Part shown: in pieces, positions 10,450 to 18,849 of the stretch
Layout of the letters: every line of letters starts with the position of its first letter
Numbering within the stretch: position 1 is the first letter of the stretch
Origin: Triatoma infestans
Lineage: Eukaryota > Arthropoda > Insecta > Hemiptera > Reduviidae
Reading direction: 5' to 3'
Length of the DNA: 64,000 nt
Assembly (NCBI GenBank): GCA_011037195.1
Contig: JAAEAF010008043.1
Location: 1 to 64,000, forward strand
The notes under the pieces: generated by a model
Told to the model about the DNA's origin: nothing
Seen by the model: the letters and a program-made list of their open reading frames with translations, nothing else
Database searches by the model: none
Program-made: the position numbers and the translations under genes

Positions 10450-11060
10450 AAAGCTACTACTGGCTCCAAATTTACTATAGCTTCAGATGATTGGATGAAT
10501 TTATTTTCACCAAAGAACACCATGATTCGCTTTAATTATCGAAAAAGAATGGTGAGGACCAGAGGAAAAGTTTGCAACCTACAATTTATTCTCTACAGAT
10601 TAAATTTTCATGATGGCTCCATTTTGGCTTGGATGGCAAAGAATTTAGGAGACGTACATATTTGGTTTCAAGAATCACTAACTGCGGAAAGGATAAAGCA
10701 TACACACAAGTTTCGATGTATATATCGTTCCTTTGCCGCTTTGGTTGCAATCTTTGTTTTTTTACTGATGGGATGATAGAGTCAGTATTCACTTGGTGTT
10801 TAACAATTTCTTATAATGAAGATAATTAGTACAACGTTCTTCCCTAAAGACACTGGATCTTAAATTAATGAGTTCGGGATAAAGCTTGACCGCAAGGAAG
10901 TGCAGCTACTTCCAAGGATTTCAAGCAGTTAGCAAAATCGCAGCAGAAGATTTGAAAAAAATCATTTAAAAGTTTTAGAAGAACCATATAGCATCCATTC
11001 CAATTCAATGAAGTTGTCAGAGCAAGAAGAAAAGCCAAAAGCCAACTAAAAAGCTCGTAA
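10450..11060 (+). pseudogene. Possible decayed Tc1/mariner-like transposase
   Basis: The frame at 10495-10776 reads NLFSPKNTMIRFNYRKRMVR, then TRGKVCN...DGSILAWMAKNLGDVHI and QESLTAERI. The spacing of a charged R/W block followed by 'GSI.AWM...G.VHI...SLTAERY' is reminiscent of the middle of Tc1-like transposases (SVMVWGGI...). A later frame (10870-11050) has SKDFKQLAKSQQKI and NEVVRARRKAKS, possibly the C-terminal part. No catalytic DDE set or terminal inverted repeats were found, so this is a weak call that needs a profile search. Confidence 0.25.
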
Positions 11061-11204
11061 AAATAGTCATGCAAGGAAAAATCCTTAAGAGATATTTTCG
11101 CGGATTTTTATTTTTGATTTCATAGCCACATTTTTTTTTGAACTACCTTGGATATAGTAGTGGACGCAAGATTATTGATTAATAACAATTTGACACGAAG
11201 ATCT

Positions 11205-11365
11205 AAAATGGTGACGCCATGCAAGCAAGCTTGCTAGAAGGCGTTTAGTTATGGCCTTCGCTACCAAGGTGCGTTACTGACTGTAGCTCTCTAACTTATT
11301 TTCATGATACGCTCTCACAGGAAACGAATTCTGAATTGCGGGTACGCTAGCCAGAAGACTAAAGC
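11205..11365 (-). repeat. Diverged tRNA-derived SINE relic (family S2)
   Basis: Shares its layout with the SINE at 44215-44455: CTAGCCAGAAGACTAAAGC matches CTAGCCACTAGACCAAAGC (the reverse complement of the A-box region), and CTCTCACAGGAAACGAATTC matches CTCACAGGAATCGAACC (the reverse complement of the B box). Several substitutions and a different body show an old copy. Confidence 0.5.
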
Positions 11366-12785
11366 AAAAATTTATCCGAGAAGTTTGTTGTAAAAATTGC
11401 ATGATCGAAACCATTTACCGTTAGAGAAAGTTTTTTTTTCTATTTCGCATTATATTTTGTTACAATTAAATTTTAAATTAATATTGAGTGAATTCTAAGC
11501 TCACTTCTGAAGTATGTAAGAAAATTAAGGAAACTAGAAAGAACATTAACACTTTCGTGGACAAAGAAGATTATAATGAAATACCACCGCATTGTAATTT
11601 GCCTCACTTTTAAAAGATAAAAAGTGTTTATCCTAATTTTTCATTTACAACACAATTTTCTTTGGGCATTAGACTGACATAATTCTTAAGGATATTCATT
11701 TATGTAACATTTTGACTAGAACAAGATTTTTATTCATCAGTTTTTCGTGTGTATCTTTCATGTTTCATACTTTCCTTAGATTTTTCTTCTGCTTAACTAT
11801 TTTGAAATTTAAAAATAATTTTTCCGCATGACGTAAATAAATGAAATTTATGAACTAGAAGTTTTATAAGAACTGAATATGTTATTGTAATGGGTAATGT
11901 AGTGGAAGAAGAAATGCAAGAAATTATATCTATTTTATTTAAAGAAAATAATCAAAATTATGAGAAAATGCAAGCTCGTTCGCAAAAAGGGTACACGCAG
12001 GTAGAAGAGTACAGTTATTGGAAAAGTTGATCAACCTTGATTACATTGTACTACCCCCTTCTCCTCACAGGGGAGGAACGGAACGAACAATCAGAAGACA
12101 TTTGTTGTAGACAATCAAGCGAGATTTGTTGTAGACACCAAGGAGAACACATCAGAACTGTACCAGTTTTAAGTTATAACATAAGAGTTTATTCCAGTTA
12201 ATTTCATTACACTTATAAGCTTATTATTGTGATATTTTAAAGTAACTTAATTTCTCTTAGAGAATATATCTATTTTAAAAACAGTGGTGCTCTCTTGATT
12301 TTTACTAATACTTCTATCTCAAACATACATACAAGCCCTTTTACTAAGCCGCTCGTGCTACTACAAACATAGAACAACAACACACCAAAACCATTTCAGT
12401 AATCTATGCAAATATGGTAAACATATCAAACACAAACCCCCAGCTACAAAACACATCCTAGATATAGATCTATACGGGATATTGAATCCTGGTATATAAA
12501 GGTGGAGTGGAACTTCATGAATAGGGGATATAATGATAAATGGCAAAGAGATAATTTTCACCATTGTATACGATAATCTGGTGATAATTATTGTATAAGA
12601 CAACTGAAGAGGTATTAGAGATGTTAGTATATTAATGGTTCATAATTATTATAATCAATGAAATTGTTTCATATATTTCTTATGAGTATTAAATGGATAA
12701 TAAAGTTTTCATTACTGATATTTCACAGGCTGAAAAAGAAATAGAATTTACACAAGGTTTATATAAAAGTATTCGTATATCATCA
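11366..12785. other. Intergenic stretch with a short direct repeat
   Basis: AT-rich. ATTTGTTGTAGACA occurs twice, at 12100-12113 and 12124-12137, a 24-bp period, just after a GC-richer patch (12050-12095). The patch could be part of another LTR, but no ends were found. No gene seen. Confidence 0.4.
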
Positions 12786-12789
12786 ATTT

Positions 12790-12920
12790 AGGGCGACTTT
12801 ACAAAGCTGAAAAACATCAATTTCTGCTATATTGACTGGTTTCGTGACCCAGATGAACATAAAAAGGGAATTGTGCAAACTGAATTTTTTTCGGTCTTGT
12901 GCGGTCTGTGATATCTTACT
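12790..12920. mobile_element. Relic of a ribozyme element
   Basis: Positions 12797-12850 hold TTTACAAAGCTGAAAAACAT and GACTGGTTTCGTGACCCAGA, matching the reverse complement of the lineage B terminal block and GAAACCAGTC. Positions 12875-12915 hold GTGCAAACTGAATTT and GGTCTTGTGCGGTCTGTG, matching the opposite arm. The CTGANGA part of the core is deleted, so no working ribozyme remains. Confidence 0.5.
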
Positions 12921-13149
12921 TTTATAAAGAACCTGAAAATGGGTAAACTTTCGATCAAAAGTTAAACTTACAAAATAAAATATGGCTAATATGGAAAAAA
13001 ATCTCTGATATAGTAATTTTTATTACTTTCTGTATTGCCTTAAAAAAGAAAGAAAATTGCGATACTGACAATTTTTAGAAACAGAATTTTGAATAAGATG
13101 AAATGTTTGAGATCTCTTAAATAGAAAAAAAAAACAACGTTTCTAGCAA

Positions 13150-13150
<1 letters not shown>

Positions 13151-13187
<37 letters not shown>
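13151..13187. repeat. (TG)n microsatellite
   Basis: A near-perfect TG run of about 37 bp followed by TATG units. Confidence 0.95.
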
Positions 13188-13197
<10 letters not shown>

Positions 13198-13539
13198 TAT
13201 AGTTCTTAGGAAATAGAGATATATATCAGTGTTGTTTCTGGCCTTGTTCTTAGAAAATATATATTAGTAATGATATACATCAGAAAAAACAAATCTGCTA
13301 TTAATCTCCATAATGACACAAGCAAACCCTCCATTACTTACAATACTTTATTCAAAACATGACCTTCTGGATTTCCCTTATTATACGTATATACCCTTCC
13401 ATATTTGAGATCTCCTATATTTCCATAACAACCTTTCTATCTTTCCATTTCAGTGCAGTCGTATAGTCAAACCATATTTTAGCCCTACATTACAGTATAT
13501 TAGTCACATAATGCAAGTTTAAAAGCAATTGTTTAAATT

Positions 13540-13790
13540 TTAATATTTTGATGTTGGTGATGGTATACATCACAAGATAAACTATGTTTTTTTTTTTTAA
13601 GAAATTCAAAAAGGAAACTTTTTGCCCTGAAGAAGGCAATAAATTTGCCGAAATACGTCGTTGAAAATATGAAAAAAAAAAAGAGTTTATTTTTTGACCG
13701 AATTTCAACATCCATTTTACAACAGCAATACAGCAGCGGTCGTAACGAACACCAAAAAAACTTAAATTTTAACCAAGAATACATTTTTCT
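13540..13790. repeat. Repeat with third hammerhead-like motif and a ~60-bp block shared with 21.8 kb
   Basis: Positions about 13700-13760 contain GACCGAATTTCAACATCCAT and ACAGCAGCGGTCGTAACGAA. The same block recurs at 21808-21865 (GACCGAACCTCAACATCCAA ... ACAGCGGTCGTAACGAACAC). Directly upstream lies a CTGAAGA...GAAA hairpin. The two pieces may belong to one Penelope-like relic. No coding content. Confidence 0.45.
13627..13660 (+). ncRNA. Hammerhead-like core, third lineage
   Basis: CTGAAGA (13627-13633), stem II GGCAA/TTGCC closed by TAAAT (13635-13649), GAAA (13650-13653), TACGTC (13654-13659). Core positions fit a hammerhead, with a perfect 5-bp stem II. I find no convincing stem I pairing with the flanks (GCC against GTTG), so it is either decayed or a look-alike. 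Confidence 0.35.
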
Positions 13791-14252
13791 GGGAGGCCTG
13801 TATTTGGTAAAAAGAGAACGAACGTCTTCTCACATTGAAAAGCAAATGTTTTTCACATAAAAAAGGAAACGAATGTTTTCTCAAAGCAGGGTAGTGTGTG
13901 GGGATAATTGGGGGAGGAGCTTCTGGGGGTTGTTGAAAAAAATATTATTCTACTTAATGCTGCGACTGTCTATATGACAGATACGGTTTGCATTTTTTTC
14001 CCGGTCTAAATACTTTCATTTACAACATTAAGGTAAACTAAAAAAAAAAAAACTGGTGTGAAACACTCACACAACTTTCTCTTGCTCCAATTTTCCAAAT
14101 TTTAATTGACAAATTTTTTTATACTTAGTATACCAAAAAATTAAGGAGAAAATCGTAAAAACTAGAAAAAAAAAAATTCAGTAAAAACGTACTTACGTCA
14201 TCTGATTTACTTTAATTTTCACAATATATTTCATTCTAATTAATATTATTTA

Positions 14253-14633
14253 TCATCCGATATTTTATCCGTAGAAGCACGCATATTGGTTTTGTTCCTG
14301 ACCGGTTTCGGATTTTCATCCATCGTCAGAGCTAATTCACCAAGTTCGTGTAGAGAGTTCACTTCAAACGAAATGTTTCTGTTAGACTCACACTTGTTGA
14401 TTGTATACATCATAGATGTATTTACTTATTTTATTTTCTTTACTTATTTTATATTTTCTTTACTTAATTTATTTTATTTACTTGTTTTATTTTGGATGTA
14501 TTTATTTATTTATTTATTTTATGTTGTGTTCTTGTATACTTGTTGGATGAATAATATGTAAAATGAATATGTATGCTACGACGGATAAAATACCGGATGT
14601 TATCCAGCACTGCGGACCCACCCACATTTTCAA
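14253..14633. mobile_element. Ribozyme element, lineage A, with 12-bp target-site duplication
   Basis: The 381-bp insertion interrupts the R1kb repeat and is flanked by TAATATTATTTA at 14241-14252 and 14634-14645. The left arm has ATTTTATCCG, GCATATTGGTTTTGTTCCTG and the minus-strand ribozyme. The right arm repeats GTATGCTACGACGGATAAAA and ends with the terminal GGACCCACCCACATTTTC block. The left end lacks that terminal block, so one end is truncated. The middle is T-rich low-complexity DNA. There is no coding capacity. A 12-bp duplication is consistent with retrotransposition rather than a cut-and-paste transposon with a fixed short duplication. Confidence 0.85.
14297..14332 (-). ncRNA. Hammerhead ribozyme, lineage A (core intact)
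   Basis: Minus-strand reading: CTGACGA, stem II GGAT-GAAA-ATCC, GAAA, CCGGTC, AGG. All conserved core positions are present and stem II closes with a GNRA tetraloop. Stem I has an inner CT/AG and, across an internal loop, an outer TTGGT/ACCAA helix. Predicted cleavage is after GTC, between 14300 and 14299 on the minus strand. Confidence 0.8.
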
Positions 14634-14949
14634 TAATATTATTTAGATGATAGAATTGTGTAATAAACTGAAATTGCTCCCAAAAGTGCCCTTAAATGCA
14701 TTTTTACCAAAGAAATGTTACAAATAAAAATTGTATATCTTTGTATGTGTAGTTTATATACCAAGTTTAAAGAAAATCGTTGGAGCCATTTTTGAGAAAA
14801 TCGCAAAAAAGTGAAAAAACTTATTCGCTAAAGTGGTACTTCCTTGGATGAGGAATTTTGACAGGTAAAGTACTGTCGGATTCCATGGTGATACTTAAAC
14901 GGAATATCAAGCTTGAACTTTCTGCGATTTTTCGTATTTGAGCTATGCT

Positions 14950-14980
<31 letters not shown>

Positions 14981-15105
14981 TTCTAAAAAATACTACTTTT
15001 TTTGATCAGGGGTACCTCAAACGAATATTTTCCGGTGGAAAACTCAGACGAAAATTTGACACGATTACAAACTCCTCTAAAAACTGACTAAGTAAAAATA
15101 TCTAA

Positions 15106-17642
15106 AAAAGATATTGCTCTAACTTTTATCATTCACAATTAATGAATATCTTCCGACCACAATTACACAGTCACCTCCAAATGTTCCTTACGAAACCTTT
15201 GCTGCTCTACGGACTGATAGACTGGGACTATTTTCGAGGATTACTGAAACTGAAAATCAATTTTCTAAAAATACTTTCAAAACACCCCCAAGAATCGATG
15301 ATTTTTTTTAAAAAAAAGTTATTGATACTACAGTTTACGACTATCATAATACAAGAATTATTAAAATAAAGGAAATTGATAGATAAAGTATAGAATAGAT
15401 AAATAGTATAGATACTACAAGAAAAAGTAAACGCTTAATGCACAAATCCGCCATCTGATCGAGTACCTTACAACTCACTCTCATATACGTACCCTGTTAA
15501 CTAAAAAACGAAGAAGCATGGATTCCTCTGGCAACGAGGCATTCGAGATGCATTCACCTGCTTTTTCCTGCCAAAACTGTACCTTCCGTCCAAAGAAATA
15601 CATTATCATGTAGGGAGGCCAGTTCGAGCAAGATCTGTAATTATGAGGAGTAAAATTTATAATAAAATAGTACTTTTCTTCTTATTCAATCAAAAAACCG
15701 TTATAATATCATTTTGAAATTTCTTATAAGAATCATGTTTTCATTCATAACTTGTAAAATATCGCTCAAAGAAAAAAACCGTTCAAGTAAATTTTTCTTA
15801 CCAAAAATAGAGGAATCTATTTCTTAAATAAAAACCACACCTCCCCATTTGAAAAAATGAAGTTGGTGCCTGTATCTTGCTTCTTGAAGCACCAAAACAA
15901 ATTTGCAAATTAAATTTGGTTTTCTAACAAAAAAAAAACTACGGGGACACGTATTTTTTTATATTTTTTTTTCTAGCCATCTTAGTTTCCGAGAAAAAGT
16001 CGTTATCCATATACCTTGGGACACCATGTATACTTGAATTTTCGTCTAAATACTATTATATATATTTATAGTTTTAAAAAAAATGAAATATATCGAATAC
16101 AGAGGCATTTTTAACATCATTTTTATTTGCCCGAAACTGACTAAATTTTATACAAATATGCGCAAAAATAAGAAAAGAAGGTAAATCACATAATTGTTTT
16201 GATCTAAGAATCATCGTATTATAGTTTGTCTGTGAGACCCATTTATGATTTGGAAAAGATGGACCAACATTATAGAGAAATGAGAAGCTGAGAAGAAGGA
16301 TAATGAAAATGAAGAGAAAAAAGGAAATAAGAAAGTTTTATCTTAATCGCATTTATCCTTATTTCTTCTAACAAAGACTCTCCAGCCACCGGAATATACC
16401 AAAGCAAAAGAAGATATTTATTTGGAAGAAACGGGATTTTACGGGTGATTCTCCAAAAAAGATTTTGTCCTCTCACTCTTTCTCTATTTGCAGAGAGAGA
16501 GAGAGAGTTAACGGCTTATTTCTTTCTAAACTTCCTTCTTCGACTTTCTCCTTCTATTAATTTTATTATTATTTCTTTAATAATATTTTTCGCAAACCTA
16601 TAAACTTTTTACTATATCTGAGGAGTTTGTGTTTAGGTTTAGTATAATCTTACAGATACCATCATCACTTTTATAAATAAATGTTTTAACCCGATAACTT
16701 ATTTAAGGACAACAAACAATTTCTAATTCAAGTAGTTGACACTTCAAAAGAGATACATTATTTCACTATCGTAAAATTTCCTTTATCACACAATTAACAT
16801 AATGAAGTTATTGAAAAAGATATTTTTCTCTTAATTCTTTCTGCAAACTGCAGTTTATATATTTTTTTTTTTTTTTTTTATCATTTAACTACCCCTTCAT
16901 TTTATGTTATTGTTTATTTTAAGACGTCGTTAATTCTGACGATCTGTTATCTCCTAATCCCTTATTATTATTATTATTAAGATAATCTAAATCGACTTTT
17001 ACCAAGTAAAATATACGGGAGACTTCTTTATCGTCTTATTTTATATCTGTTTTTTTCTTTTTTTAAAAAAAATCCACTGACTACTTTTTGGAGGAAAAGG
17101 TCATTGATGGGGGAACTATCCAAATACTACTACTTCTTATCAATATGCCTATATTTCTCTTTAGGATAATTTTTACTTCTTCTGAATTCTTTTCCAAACT
17201 GTACTCTTCCATGTCCTTTATCGATTGCTATTATTCTTTATGAAACTTTATAACTTGTAGCGTGATTTTACTTTTTTTTTTTGTTCAATTTTTTTTTGCA
17301 ATTTTTCTCGAAAAATAGTTTCCACTTTTTTTCTTAATCATCAAATACATTTAATAAATTCTGGGGTTAAGCTTTTCTTTTCAAGTTCCACTAGACGAGC
17401 GTGTTCTACCCACTTATATATAATAATATTAAGTTACAATAAAATTATTACTAGGAATACTAAATCTGTAGAAAATCTATTAACCGAAAAATACTTAGAT
17501 TTAGTATGGAGATTTTTGAATTTTTCTCAAAAACTGCACCAACGATTTTTCTTTAAAGTTGGGAATACTAAAATGTAAATGGTCTAGAGGGGATTGTGTG
17601 ACATCTTCAGATATTAATCGTTATTACAGTTTCAAATATACA
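15106..17642. other. AT-rich intergenic stretch
   Basis: About 2.5 kb with long A/T runs, a short AG run (16495-16506) and a TTA run near 16966-16978. Open frames are short and without domains. No repeat family from the rest of the window was recognised. Confidence 0.5.
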
Positions 17643-17880
17643 TTTTGATTAGCTAAGTGGATAGCGTGTTGGGCTTGCCACGCGCAGGTTTCGGGTTCAA
17701 GTCCAATGCTACCCTTAGATTTTTTTCTACCTGAAGAGCATCTACAGCTCACTAATCGGTGATGGACAATGTTGTGTGTAGCGAGAGAATACTGTCCGGA
17801 GGCCGGCAGTGCACTGAGAAGGCTCCGGGCGCGAATCACTATTGATGTTTACACGCCTTAAACTAAAAAAAAAAAAAAAA
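17643..17880 (+). repeat. tRNA-derived SINE, family S1
   Basis: The tRNA-like head has A box TAGCTAAGTGG at 17650-17660 and B box GGTTCAAGTCC at 17694-17704, a 44-bp spacing suited to an internal RNA polymerase III promoter. The body has the family block ending GGAGGCCGGCAGTGCACTGA and GGCTCCGGGCGCGAA, then CACGCCTTAAACT and a poly(A) tail. An R1kb copy begins directly in the tail. Confidence 0.85.
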
Positions 17881-18335
17881 ATCTGGTGTGAAACACTCAC
17901 ACAACTTTCTCTTACTCCAGTTCTCAAAATTATAATTGGCAAATTTTATAGTTTGTGTACCAAATTTAATGCAATTCGACGAAAACTGAAAAAACTGTTA
18001 GTAAAAGCGCACTTCCGGTTAACTAATTTCCTTGAAACTCGGAATTTTGGCTATGCATTTATTTCTAATTAATTTTGTTTGGATGATAGAATTGTGTAAT
18101 CAACTATGATAGCACTTTAGAGAAAAACATAACCCCCACCCCTCCCCTAAAAGTGCCATTACATGAATTTTCCTAGAGAAATGTTTTAGATAAAAGTTGT
18201 AGAACATTGTATGTTTAGTTTATATACGAAGTTTCAAGAAAATCGTCGAAGCCATTTTTGAGAAAATAGCGAAAAAGTGGAAAAATTATTTAGTAAAGTG
18301 TTAAAGTAAACGCACCTCCGGTACATAAAAAGTTT
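17881..18335. repeat. R1kb repeat, truncated
   Basis: Begins TCTGGTGTGAAACACTCACA after the SINE poly(A) and continues through ACTTTCTCTTACTCC, GCACTTCCGG, GATGATAGAATTGTGTAAT and GAAGCCATTTTTGAG. It stops after one internal unit near CACCTCCGG. The start inside an A-run is typical for the family in this window. Confidence 0.8.
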
Positions 18336-18429
18336 ATGGTAATAATGATGAATTATTTTCCCTTCTTTTTTTTATTATTATCACTATTATTAGAATTACA
18401 ATGTTTGATATTGCTATAATTATTTACAT

Positions 18430-18656
18430 TATTATTTACATGGTAATGTTGTAAATTGAATATTGAGGTTCGTTCATACAATGTATTTCAACGAGAAGGG
18501 CCATACATAACATTTCTCCCTTCTCAAACAGTCGACGACCCGACGAGTACCGACCACTTGTACCCTCCACTACTCCTCCAGTAGGCTGCAGATCTTGGGC
18601 GAGACCTCCACTGTTCTGTAAAGAAATCCAGCGGCCATGTAAAGAAATCCAATGAT
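18430..18656 (-). mobile_element. Partial TRIM-like element (same family as 22.3-22.8 kb)
   Basis: The minus strand matches the interior and 3' part of the element at 22343-22795: AGTGGAGGTCTCGCCCAAGA, GGAGTAGTGGAGGG, GTCGTCGACTGTTTG and GGGAGAAATGTTATGTATG. It ends against the LINE-A insertion, whose target-site duplication begins at 18645. Confidence 0.7.
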
Positions 18657-18849
18657 TTTTTTTTCTTTTTTTTTTAGGGTTCTGTACCGCGACCATTTTT
18701 AGTTTAATCTATTGTACCCCCCTCTGGTGCCCAAGATAACCTAGCTCATCTATAGCACCCTCTCCAGGTTGAGCACCCTAAGGAATCCCCCCAAAATCCT
18801 GGAAGGTTCTAGGGTGGGTATTTCCTCCTCCCCTATCTGGTAACAACCC

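Larger units (their letters stand above)
14053..15105. repeat. R1kb repeat, interrupted by a ribozyme element
   Basis: Starts directly after a poly(A) run with CTGGTGTGAAACACTCACAC and AACTTTCTCTTGCTCC. It continues through the R1kb body, including GATGATAGAATTGTGTAAT, GTTGGAGCCATTTTTGAG and AAACGGAATATCAAGC, and ends near AATTTGACACGATTAC. A lineage A ribozyme element sits inside at 14253-14633 with a target-site duplication, proving the nesting order. An (AC)n run lies at 14953-14980. Confidence 0.8.

Noticed and set aside
12046..12360. Another solo LTR
   Set aside because: A GC-rich start and a following AT-rich part look suggestive, but no TG...CA ends or target duplication could be found.
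14953..14980. CRISPR-like or tandem array in dinucleotide-rich R1kb regions
   Set aside because: Simple AC/GT microsatellites inside a dispersed repeat; no spacer-repeat structure.
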